Origin: Prevotella sp. UBA6994
GTDB taxonomy: Bacteria; Bacteroidota; Bacteroidia; Bacteroidales; Bacteroidaceae
DNA: 64,000 nt
Direction of reading: 5' to 3'
NCBI GenBank assembly: GCA_002449845.1
Contig: DJXW01000016.1
Coordinates: 186,001-250,000 of the forward strand
The notes beneath the pieces are model-generated. The model was not told where the DNA came from, did not search any database, and saw nothing but the letters and a program-made list of their open reading frames with translations. Position 1 is the stretch's first letter. Every line of letters begins with the position of its first letter. Position numbers and translations under genes: made by a program. Positions 17,266 to 24,456 of the stretch are shown in pieces.

Positions 17266-17300
17266 AAATGGAAGAAACGGGACGACCATTTCTTCCATTT
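17266..17300 (-). terminator. Hairpin terminator after the AbiE toxin gene
   Basis: AAATGGAAGAAA (17266-17277) and TTTCTTCCATTT (17289-17300) form a 12-bp stem, extended by three further pairs including one wobble, over a five-base loop. It lies 11 bp after the toxin stop codon. The arm CCATTTCTTCCATTT also occurs at 2681-2695. Confidence 0.65.
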
Positions 17301-17311
17301 AGCAAAATTAA

Positions 17312-17938
17312 TCAAAGATACCGACGATTGTAAGTTTCTACCTGATGTTTTATCTCATCTTTAATTTCATTCCAACCGACTGATTGAAACATAAAAGGCA
17401 TAGGCTGTGGGTCGGCATCTTCAAAATAAGTCATACTTAACAAAGCCCTATACTCTGAACCATCAGCGTATTTTTGTATGTAGAATTGCATTAATTCTTC
17501 AAATGTGTAATGTTGAAGCAAGAAATATACGTCAACAAAAACTTTCTTTGAACCTCTTCCCATTACAGCATTGACTTTCATCGCCGCAATATCTTTTGGT
17601 GAACCAAGCCTGAAGACACCATCTGTTATAAGATTATCAATCCACGGATAATCATAGTTTACCACATCTACTTTCACACCATCCAAGAAGTATGCTTTAA
17701 TGCGTTTTGTACAATTACCTCGAACAACCTGTTTGGCACAAGTATGCATCATAGCCGTAAGTTCATCAACATCCTCAGTGGTCGTTCCAAAGAAATCCAA
17801 GTCGATGGAACGACGATGTCCATATTGCAGTGCCAATGATGTGCCACCAACAAGTCGCATTTGCGACAAGAGTGGTTGTTGCATTAGCCTGCTTAAGAGT
17901 TCCAAAGTGTTGAGTTCAACTGCTTGTAATGATAACAT
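17312..17938 (-). CDS. AbiEii/AbiGii-type nucleotidyltransferase toxin
   Basis: The 208-residue product has the minimal nucleotidyltransferase signature: GGTSLALQYG (31-40) followed by the catalytic pair in SIDLDFF (Asp46, Asp48), and a third acidic strand in GVKVDVVNYD (about 89-98). This is the AbiEii layout, where the toxin uses NTP to modify cellular RNA and gives phage exclusion or plasmid-style stabilisation; the target here is unknown. It is shorter than many AbiEii proteins (about 300 residues). The upstream antitoxin-like gene overlaps it by 46 bp, as usual for co-translated toxin-antitoxin pairs. Confidence 0.8.
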   Translation of the reverse strand: MLSLQAVELNTLELLSRLMQQPLLSQMRLVGGTSLALQYGHRRSIDLDFFGTTTEDVDELTAMMHTCAKQVVRGNCTKRIKAYFLDGVKVDVVNYDYPWIDNLITDGVFRLGSPKDIAAMKVNAVMGRGSKKVFVDVYFLLQHYTFEELMQFYIQKYADGSEYRALLSMTYFEDADPQPMPFMFQSVGWNEIKDEIKHQVETYNRRYL

Positions 17939-18198
17939 CGGTAATCTTCTACTTTTGTATGGGATATTGTAGCTATGAAAGAAAGAAAGACAGGATCGAG
18001 TGTACGCATCTGCTTACACTCGTCAACTATTTTATTCAGTCCATAGTATTGGTTTATCAATTGCCAGTCATTAATCTGTCCATGTTCCAAAACCCTCTGA
18101 ATAATATATCTGGAATTATTATCCAGTGATAATTCAGTAGGATCGGCATCCCAAAACAAATTACTGGTAAACATGCTTAACCATTCACTATTACTCAT
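17893..18198 (-). CDS. Antitoxin-like partner of the AbiEii toxin
   Basis: The 101-residue protein begins with LFWDADPTELSLDNNSRYIIQRVLEHG (about 14-40), a pattern typical of the small Bacteroidetes proteins I know as DUF6922, which precede AbiEii-type toxins. A helical segment (DWQLINQYYGLNKIVDECKQ) follows, consistent with an HTH. The gene has its own promoter 24 bp upstream and its end overlaps the toxin by 46 bp. Role inferred: antitoxin and probably autorepressor. Confidence 0.7.
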   Translation of the reverse strand: MSNSEWLSMFTSNLFWDADPTELSLDNNSRYIIQRVLEHGQINDWQLINQYYGLNKIVDECKQMRTLDPVFLSFIATISHTKVEDYRCYHYKQLNSTLWNS

Positions 18199-18221
18199 AT
18201 TATCTTTCGTTGTAACAAATG

Positions 18222-18242
18222 CAAATATAAGAATTATTTAGC
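18222..18242 (-). promoter_or_regulatory. Promoter of the AbiE-type pair
   Basis: The -7 box TATATTTG (minus strand, 18222-18229) lies 24 bp before the antitoxin start. It is joined to the same 16-bp block, ATAAGAATTATTTAGC (18227-18242), as in the promoter at 16151-16171. Confidence 0.65.
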
Positions 18243-18325
18243 TAAAATCTTTCTGTTTGGCCAATTAATTTTTCAATATTACTTCTTTTTCTCAAAATTT
18301 GCCATTTCATGAGGAATAGTAACCA

Positions 18326-19531
18326 TCATTCTGATGTTGACGATTGAGAGCCATTCTCACGCATTTTATTAAAGACGTAGGCAACAAGGTTTTGAAATTG
18401 GCTTTCAATTTCCTGACGAATGGATGACTCTGGCACTTGGGGATATTTCTGTACTAATTGATCTGCTATCTGAATGGTTTGAGAATGAAAATCTGTTGAT
18501 ACTTTACTCCAAAGTTTGCCAACGGAAGGAGAGGGAAATACCGAGTCACAGAAAGTGGCAATGGTACTCTGATAAGCCTTATCCATCAATTGGCTCATTT
18601 CCTTCTTCATTAGTTCTGTTGGGTCTGATGGTGTAGGTTTAGCTATCTTTTCCTTCACTATGACCGAAGTCGATGGTTGGGCAACCTTTTTCTTTGGAAC
18701 GGTGTCCACTTGTACAATAGGAGCAGCCATCAATGCCTGTTTATCTTTGTCTGGCTGTTGACTAAACAACATGTCAACCAATAATATGGTTGCACCAAGT
18801 AACAACAAGAAAAGGAAATAACGAATAAAGGAACTTCGTTTCTTGAGTGCACGAGAAAGTTCGTCTATCGATTGGAATCTATCATGCTTATCACTTGCCG
18901 TACAACGAGCTATTACCTTATTATATATATTATGATCAGACAACTGTTCAATAATTCTTCCCAACGCAAATATGTCTGTCCGTTCATCAACGTTGTCACC
19001 TGTCAGTTGTTCGGGAGCAGCAAAGTGGTCGGTGCGCCCTTGCGTGTCTACAAACGTATCGGTATAGCAAAATCCGAGGTCAACAAGTTTCACGTCATTG
19101 CCGATACGGGTGAGCATAATGTTGTCGGGCTTCAAATCAAGATGAAGCACTTGATGGGCATGCAGATAGCCAACGGCATCTAATAATTGGCGAAGCAGTT
19201 TCTCTGTATTCTTCTTATTAAAGTACTCTGGGTGGGAATCAATTCGTTTACTAAGAGTTTCTCCATCAACATATTCCATCAATATGCCTTCGTCTGAGCA
19301 CGAAACATAACGAACAATGTGGGGATGCTCCAAACGATAGCCCGTCTCGAACTCCTTTTGAAACGCTTCTTGATAACGAATGTCATTGGCGAATGCAGGT
19401 TTCAGTCGTTTCAAGAAGTGTAGTTTCCCATAGAGTTTCACACGAAAAGTGTCACATGTTGCCCCGTTGGAATCTACAGGTTCCATAGACTCGAACCGAG
19501 GTTGTTCATCTGAAAAACGTGAAGATTCCAT
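18326..19531 (-). CDS. Membrane-anchored serine/threonine protein kinase
   Basis: The 401-residue product has a Hanks-type kinase domain (about 25-225): probable ATP-binding Lys41 in FLKRLKP, alpha-C Glu near 61, catalytic loop HLDLKPDN (130-137), DLG (151-153) in place of DFG, and AAPEQL (171-176). The glycine-rich loop is degenerate, with no GxGxxG before Lys41. A membrane segment follows (236-256, FIRYFLFLLLLGATILLVDML), then a Lys/Thr/Pro-rich linker and a helical extracytoplasmic domain. It is the last gene after guaA and overlaps its upstream partner by 1 bp. Substrates are unknown; proteins of the nearby tubulin-like operon are obvious candidates. Confidence 0.88.
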   Translation of the reverse strand: MESSRFSDEQPRFESMEPVDSNGATCDTFRVKLYGKLHFLKRLKPAFANDIRYQEAFQKEFETGYRLEHPHIVRYVSCSDEGILMEYVDGETLSKRIDSHPEYFNKKNTEKLLRQLLDAVGYLHAHQVLHLDLKPDNIMLTRIGNDVKLVDLGFCYTDTFVDTQGRTDHFAAPEQLTGDNVDERTDIFALGRIIEQLSDHNIYNKVIARCTASDKHDRFQSIDELSRALKKRSSFIRYFLFLLLLGATILLVDMLFSQQPDKDKQALMAAPIVQVDTVPKKKVAQPSTSVIVKEKIAKPTPSDPTELMKKEMSQLMDKAYQSTIATFCDSVFPSPSVGKLWSKVSTDFHSQTIQIADQLVQKYPQVPESSIRQEIESQFQNLVAYVFNKMRENGSQSSTSE

Positions 19532-20088
19532 CAGGTACTTATTATCTTAATTGATGACAAACCAGAAATGCGACCAGCCGTGAACTGACCAAGCGATGTG
19601 CCTTCACGCCACACTTGCACCACCAATAGTGGATGGTGAAGAACAAAATTAAGAATCTCCACTTCATCGTCCACTTGCAACTTACTGTTTTCACTCAGTT
19701 TTACCCTATAGCGATTACTGCCCTGATAGGCAAATAAGACCTTACGGTCGGGCAGATACGTTATTTCTACTTCATCCCCATACTGTAAGTCTGCAGAACG
19801 AACTTCATCGTCTGAGCTATTGAAATCTGAGTTTCCATTGTCTTCAATCTTTGACAACTCATCCCAATGAGCAAAACCCAAATAGCGGGCAATTACGTCA
19901 AGCGTACTGGTGTGCGGTTGGCGTTCGTCTTGGGCAAAACCGAGCAAGCGCTTGAGCGTAGTGGCACCGATGCGAACACCCGTTTTGCCTTGTATGTCAA
20001 GCGATAGCTGTTCACAATCAGATGGTAAGCGCAAATCATTTTCTGACTTGCGCTTCAATAGTTCAATGATATGAAATGGTAGTTTCAT
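19531..20088 (-). CDS. HTH-like protein with C-terminal beta domain, coupled to the kinase
   Basis: The 185-residue protein begins with a helical region LPSDCEQLSLDIQGKTG ... IGATTLKRLLGFAQDERQP ... TSTLDVIARYLGFAHWDEL (about 20-76), which reads like a DNA-binding helix-turn-helix used by several Bacteroidetes regulators. The C-terminal half (about 97-185) is beta-rich (LQYGDEVEITYLPDRKVLFAYQG; NFVLHHPLLVVQVWREG). It starts 3 bp after guaA and shares one base with the kinase start. It may be the kinase's partner or substrate, turning signal into transcription; this is inference. Confidence 0.6.
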   Translation of the reverse strand: MKLPFHIIELLKRKSENDLRLPSDCEQLSLDIQGKTGVRIGATTLKRLLGFAQDERQPHTSTLDVIARYLGFAHWDELSKIEDNGNSDFNSSDDEVRSADLQYGDEVEITYLPDRKVLFAYQGSNRYRVKLSENSKLQVDDEVEILNFVLHHPLLVVQVWREGTSLGQFTAGRISGLSSIKIIST

Positions 20089-20091
20089 CGT

Positions 20092-21717
20092 CTATTCCCA
20101 CTCTATCGTTGATGGTGGTTTAGAAGAGATGTCGTAGCAAACGCGGTTTACTCCTTTTACCTTATTAATAATCTCATTGGAGACCTTTGCCATGAAATCG
20201 TAGGGCAAATGAGCCCAGTCGGCAGTCATGGCATCTGTACTGGTAACGGCACGTAAAGCAACGGGATGCTCGTATGTACGTTCATCTCCCATTACGCCTA
20301 CAGAGCGAACCGTACTCAGTAAGATAGCGCCAGCTTGCCAGATTTGGTCGTAAAGCGAAACTTCGATTTCACCGTCTGTCATTTCTGCTGGTACTCCTGC
20401 AGCCAACACCTTACGTGCCTCCTCTCCAGAGAGACGCACCTTATAATTACGAAGACCACGGATATAGATGTCATCAGCATCTTGTAAGATAGCCACTTTC
20501 TCTGGCGTAATGTCGCCCAAGATACGGACAGCTAAGCCTGGACCAGGGAACGGATGACGAGTAATCAGGTGTTCGGGCATTCCCAATTGCCTTCCTACAC
20601 GACGTACCTCATCCTTGAACAACCACTTCAATGGCTCACATAGTTGCAGGTGCATCTCCTTGGGTAATCCTCCTACGTTGTGATGACTCTTGATTACTTT
20701 TCCCGTGATGTTCAGCGACTCAATTCTATCTGGATAAATGGTGCCTTGTGCCAGCCATTTCGCATCGGTAATTTTCTTGGCTTCCGCATTGAATACCTCC
20801 ACGAAGTCGCGACCGATAATCTTTCGCTTCTGCTCTGGGTCGGTAACTCCTGACAAATCGGCAAAGAACTTCTCTGAAGCATTCACGCCAATCACGTTCA
20901 ATCCCAACACCTTGTAGTCTTCCATTACTTGCGTGAACTCATTCTTGCGCAACATGCCATGATCTACGAAGATACAAGTAAGATTACTGCCAATGGCACG
21001 ATTCAACAATACGGCAGCAACGCTGGAATCTACACCGCCAGAAAGACCAAGTATCACACGGTCATTACCCAACTGTTGTTTCAACTCTGCGACGGTGGAT
21101 TCTACAAACGATGCTGCACTCCATTCCTGACGACTGCCACAAATATCCACTACAAAGTTTTTGAGCAACAAGGAACCTTGCAAGGTATGGAATACTTCAG
21201 GGTGGAACTGAACAGCAAAGACAGAATCCTCACCCTCTCTCTGATGATTGAGGCTGAATGCTGCATACTTTACATCTTTGGTTGATGCAATACACTTAAA
21301 ACCTTCTGGAATCTGGGTTATACTGTCTCCATGACTCATCCACACTTGCGAGTGTGGTTCAAACCCACGGAAAAGTGGATTCTCCGTGTCAATATATTCC
21401 AAATGCGCACGACCATACTCACGCGTATTGGTCTTCTCCACCTTACCACCGCATGAATAAGAGATAAACTGTGCACCATAGCAGATGCCCAATACAGGAA
21501 CCTTACCGACAAATTGGCTCAAGTCAACCTTGAATGCCTCGGGGTCGTGTACACTATAGGGCGATCCGCTGAGAATCACTCCTATCACAGATTCATCACC
21601 TACAGGAAACTTGTTGTAAGGCAGAATCTCGCAGAAAGTATCAAGTTCTCGTACTCGACGGCCAATCAACTGTGTGGTCTGCGATCCAAAATCGAGAATT
21701 ATTATTTTCTGTGTCAT
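20092..21717 (-). CDS. guaA: GMP synthase (glutamine-hydrolysing)
   Basis: The 541-residue protein converts XMP to GMP with ATP and glutamine. The N-terminal class I glutamine amidotransferase domain has the nucleophile Cys79 in GICYGAQF and the His172/Glu174 pair in FHPEVF. The ATP-pyrophosphatase domain carries the P-loop LGLSGGVDSS (223-232), and the C-terminal dimerisation domain ends in ISSKPPSTIEWE, the family's usual terminus. It is slightly longer than E. coli GuaA (525). It sits 2 bp after the MurU-like gene and 3 bp before the HTH gene, an unusual operon context for a purine gene. Confidence 0.97.
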   Translation of the reverse strand: MTQKIIILDFGSQTTQLIGRRVRELDTFCEILPYNKFPVGDESVIGVILSGSPYSVHDPEAFKVDLSQFVGKVPVLGICYGAQFISYSCGGKVEKTNTREYGRAHLEYIDTENPLFRGFEPHSQVWMSHGDSITQIPEGFKCIASTKDVKYAAFSLNHQREGEDSVFAVQFHPEVFHTLQGSLLLKNFVVDICGSRQEWSAASFVESTVAELKQQLGNDRVILGLSGGVDSSVAAVLLNRAIGSNLTCIFVDHGMLRKNEFTQVMEDYKVLGLNVIGVNASEKFFADLSGVTDPEQKRKIIGRDFVEVFNAEAKKITDAKWLAQGTIYPDRIESLNITGKVIKSHHNVGGLPKEMHLQLCEPLKWLFKDEVRRVGRQLGMPEHLITRHPFPGPGLAVRILGDITPEKVAILQDADDIYIRGLRNYKVRLSGEEARKVLAAGVPAEMTDGEIEVSLYDQIWQAGAILLSTVRSVGVMGDERTYEHPVALRAVTSTDAMTADWAHLPYDFMAKVSNEIINKVKGVNRVCYDISSKPPSTIEWE

Positions 21718-21719
21718 AC

Positions 21720-22475
21720 TTATAATTGATTGATTATGAATTTTTCAGCTTCTTGTAACGTATCTAACTTACCTACATCCATCAAACGCAAGTCTTCTTT
21801 CACCCAACCCTTGATGTTGGCTTGATGACATTCGTTCAAGTAGAAATCGATAATGCCGAAACGGTCTGGATAGTTCTCCATCAAGGGGAACAATGATGGT
21901 GAAAAGACGTGTATTCCACTGAAGGCGAAATATCTATATTGACTTTTCAACACCTCTACCGACATGTTTTTGATGTCTTCAAACGGACTCTTCACCTCTC
22001 CTGTTTCCACGTTCATCCATCCCACGAGCTTCATATCCTCAGCGAAGAGCAGATACCTTTTGGTCTTGCGTTCACTTACCAATAACAGCGCATCGCAATC
22101 ATGCCCTCTCTCATAAAAGTCTTTCAAGTCTATGTTGCTGAGAATGTCAACGTTGTGTATCAAGAAAGGAGAATTGCCATCAAACAACTGTCGGGCGTAT
22201 TTGATTCCCCCACCCGTTTCAAGCAAAGTCTCACGTTCATAACTGATATGTATATCCATCCCAAAGTTATGGTTTGCTTGAAGGAAACATAGTATTTGCT
22301 CGGCGAAATGATGAACGTTGATAACCACCCTGTCGAATCCCGCTGTCTTCAAGTTGAGCAACACCCGTTCTATCAAGGGTATGCCACCAACGGGAACCAT
22401 TGCCTTGGGCATGGTGTCGGTCAATGGCTTCAGTCGTGTACCAAGACCAGCGGCAAATATCATGGCTTGTCTCAT
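21720..22475 (-). CDS. MurU-like sugar-1-phosphate nucleotidyltransferase
   Basis: The 251-residue protein has the NTP-transferase signature at its N-terminus, MIFAAGLGTRLKPLTDTMPK (5-24), followed by MVPVGGIPLIERVLLNL and a metal-binding acidic site in LIHNVDILSN (near 108). The length fits MurU-type enzymes, which make UDP-MurNAc from MurNAc-1-phosphate in cell-wall recycling. The start overlaps the AmgK-like gene by 4 bp, matching the known AmgK-MurU pathway. Sugar specificity is inferred from this pairing; a glucose-1-phosphate or mannose-1-phosphate transferase cannot be excluded. Confidence 0.8.
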   Translation of the reverse strand: MRQAMIFAAGLGTRLKPLTDTMPKAMVPVGGIPLIERVLLNLKTAGFDRVVINVHHFAEQILCFLQANHNFGMDIHISYERETLLETGGGIKYARQLFDGNSPFLIHNVDILSNIDLKDFYERGHDCDALLLVSERKTKRYLLFAEDMKLVGWMNVETGEVKSPFEDIKNMSVEVLKSQYRYFAFSGIHVFSPSLFPLMENYPDRFGIIDFYLNECHQANIKGWVKEDLRLMDVGKLDTLQEAEKFIINQL

Positions 22476-24007
22476 TTCAATACTTGGTTAATGTTTTGCT
22501 CTCGATGACAAATCCTTACCTCCACACCATATTTCTGGTGGATATACTCTGCCAGATGTTGTGCGGAATATACCGAACGGTGCTGTCCTCCCGTGCATCC
22601 GAAAGAAAACATCAAACTGGTAAACCCTCGTTGAATGTATCGTTGCACATGATGGTCAGCCAGTTTATACACATGATCCAAGAACGACAATATCTCACCG
22701 TCGTCTTCCAAGAAACGTATCACGGGCTCATCAAGTCCCGTCAGATTCTTATATGGCTCGTATCGCCCTGGGTTGTGGGTACTTCTGCAATCAAACACAT
22801 ATCCCCCACCGTTACCACTGTCATCTTCAGGAATGCCTTTGCGATAGGAAAAACTATAAACCTTCACCACCAACGGACCTTTTCCGTCATATTTAGAAAA
22901 GGTGGCTGGACCGTCAAGAGGATTGGATGGATATACTTGTCTGTCAGTTATCTTATAGCCATCAGAACGTTCTACCACTGGTTGTTTTACCTTGGCAAAT
23001 TGAGGCAACTCGGTCAGCCTGCGCAACACATCCATCAAATACGGATAAGGGAATGTGTCCTCGCTCATCTTGAGCAAGTCACGCAGATTATCCATCGCCA
23101 TTGGAATAGAATCAATGAAATGTTGCTTGCGCTCAAAATATCCTCTGAATCCGTATGCGCCCAACACTTGCAAGGTTCGGAACAGGACAAAGAGACTCAA
23201 TCGCTGAACAAAATGACGGACTGTGGGCACTTCTATGTAATTGCGCAACGAGTTGTAATACTCATGAATGAGTTCGCGACGCAATTTATAAGAATATTTG
23301 GCTGATGCTTGCCATAAGAAAGAGGCAAGGTCATAGTAATAAGGACCTTTACGTCCACCTTGATAGTCTATGAAATAGGGGTTGCCTTCGTCGTTAAGCA
23401 ACACGTTTCGTGCCTGGAAGTCACGATACATGAAACTCTCGAAACTCTCTGAAGTGAGGTCTTTGGCAAACATACGGAAATTAGCTTCCAACTTCATCTC
23501 ATGGAAGTCAAGTTCCGTTGGTTTGAGAAAACAATATTTGAAATAATTCAGGTCAAACAGTACATTATCCACGTCAAACTCTGGCTGAGGGTAGCAGTTT
23601 GACCAATCCAATCCACGTGCCCCTCGTACTTGTATATTGGGCAATTCACGGATGGTATTGATGAGCAGTTGCTTCTCTTTCTGGTTGTAACGTCCACCTG
23701 CCTCTCTTCCACCCTTGATGGCACTAAACAAAGAGCGATTGCCCAAGTCTGTCTGGATGTAACGTAGCTTATCCTCTGATTGCACCAACAATTGAGGTAC
23801 AGGCAACTGACGTTGCGTAAAATGCTGCGTAAGATACAGAAAGGCATGATTCTCGTCGATGCTCGTACCTACTACACCAATCACCGACGTTCCTTGTTGG
23901 GTATAGATACGATAATACTCACGGTTGCTTCCTGCCTCCTCTAACTTAACGACATGCGAAGGTTCCTCATTCGCCCATGTCGTATAAAGTCTTACCAACT
24001 CCTTCAT
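22472..24007 (-). CDS. AmgK-like sugar kinase fused to a RapZ C-terminal domain
   Basis: The 511-residue protein has two parts. Residues 1-340 are an aminoglycoside-phosphotransferase-fold kinase, with catalytic loop YRDFQARNVLL (about 194-204; Tyr replaces the usual His) and the metal-binding FIDYQGG. Residues about 370-511 match the RapZ C-terminal domain: VKVYSFSYRKGIP, FDCRSTHNPGRY, LTGLDEPVIRFL and SFGCTGGQHRSVYSAQ. In gamma-proteobacteria RapZ senses glucosamine-6-phosphate and binds small RNAs. Here the kinase half likely phosphorylates MurNAc/GlcNAc and the RapZ half may sense amino sugar. It overlaps both neighbours by 4 bp. Confidence 0.88.
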   Translation of the reverse strand: MKELVRLYTTWANEEPSHVVKLEEAGSNREYYRIYTQQGTSVIGVVGTSIDENHAFLYLTQHFTQRQLPVPQLLVQSEDKLRYIQTDLGNRSLFSAIKGGREAGGRYNQKEKQLLINTIRELPNIQVRGARGLDWSNCYPQPEFDVDNVLFDLNYFKYCFLKPTELDFHEMKLEANFRMFAKDLTSESFESFMYRDFQARNVLLNDEGNPYFIDYQGGRKGPYYYDLASFLWQASAKYSYKLRRELIHEYYNSLRNYIEVPTVRHFVQRLSLFVLFRTLQVLGAYGFRGYFERKQHFIDSIPMAMDNLRDLLKMSEDTFPYPYLMDVLRRLTELPQFAKVKQPVVERSDGYKITDRQVYPSNPLDGPATFSKYDGKGPLVVKVYSFSYRKGIPEDDSGNGGGYVFDCRSTHNPGRYEPYKNLTGLDEPVIRFLEDDGEILSFLDHVYKLADHHVQRYIQRGFTSLMFSFGCTGGQHRSVYSAQHLAEYIHQKYGVEVRICHREQNINQVLK

Positions 24008-24192
24008 TGATCTTGCTCGTTTTGGTCGAACATTTTCCGTTGCTTCTCGTCATACTTTGCCAAGAAATGGTCAATCACCAAAAGCACGAACAAAATGCCT
24101 AACGTTATCCACTCCGACTTAGTCAGAATGTATAATCCAGCCGCAACAAAAGCAAGCAACAACAAGCGTTTCCAATTCAAAAAATCTTTCAT
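24004..24192 (-). CDS. Small two-TM membrane protein
   Basis: The 62-residue protein has two hydrophobic segments (about 9-22, LLLLAFVAAGLYIL, and 27-43, WITLGILFVLLVIDHFL) and a charged, Gln-rich C-terminal tail. Its stop overlaps the start of the AmgK-RapZ gene by 4 bp, so it is translated with it. No family recognised; it may anchor or regulate the recycling enzymes. Confidence 0.7.
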   Translation of the reverse strand: MKDFLNWKRLLLLAFVAAGLYILTKSEWITLGILFVLLVIDHFLAKYDEKQRKMFDQNEQDQ

Positions 24193-24264
24193 GCTACAAA
24201 CTTACACATTTTTTTTGAAATATAAAACGAATATGGGCAAAAAATAATTTTTCAATCTAGGAAC

Positions 24265-24359
24265 GGGTAAAAATAAATGGAACTTGTCCTCACGACAAGC
24301 TCCATTCACATACTTACTAAAACTAAATTAACCACTAAAAAAACTAATCTTAATTATTT
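24265..24359 (-). ncRNA. Predicted ~95-nt small RNA or attenuated leader
   Basis: A consensus promoter (24366-24397) is followed on the minus strand by a U/A-rich stretch without a reading frame and then by a hairpin with arms TGGAGCTTGTC and GACAAGTTCCA (24278-24304, loop GTGAG) and a U-rich tail TTTATTTTT. That is the layout of an independent small RNA with an intrinsic terminator. The next gene starts 86 bp past the hairpin, so it could equally be a leader whose terminator is read through to express the amgK-murU-guaA-kinase operon. Confidence 0.6.
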
Positions 24360-24365
24360 TCTTTG

Positions 24366-24397
24366 CAAATATAATATATTTCTTTCAAAACTGCAAA
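24366..24397 (-). promoter_or_regulatory. Full-consensus Bacteroidetes promoter (TTTG-N20-TATATTTG)
   Basis: On the minus strand the -33 TTTG (24394-24397), a 20-bp spacer and the -7 box TATATTTG (24366-24373) match the consensus exactly. It is the best promoter I saw in the window and should start transcription near 24359. Confidence 0.8.
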
Positions 24398-24456
24398 CTT
24401 TTAGTGCGTTTCTTATAAAAAAACATATATATTTAACCTTTATTCACTACTTTACA

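Noticed and set aside
22400..23305. 301-codon plus-strand open frame
   Set aside because: It is antisense to the well-supported AmgK-RapZ and MurU-like genes and its sequence is not protein-like.
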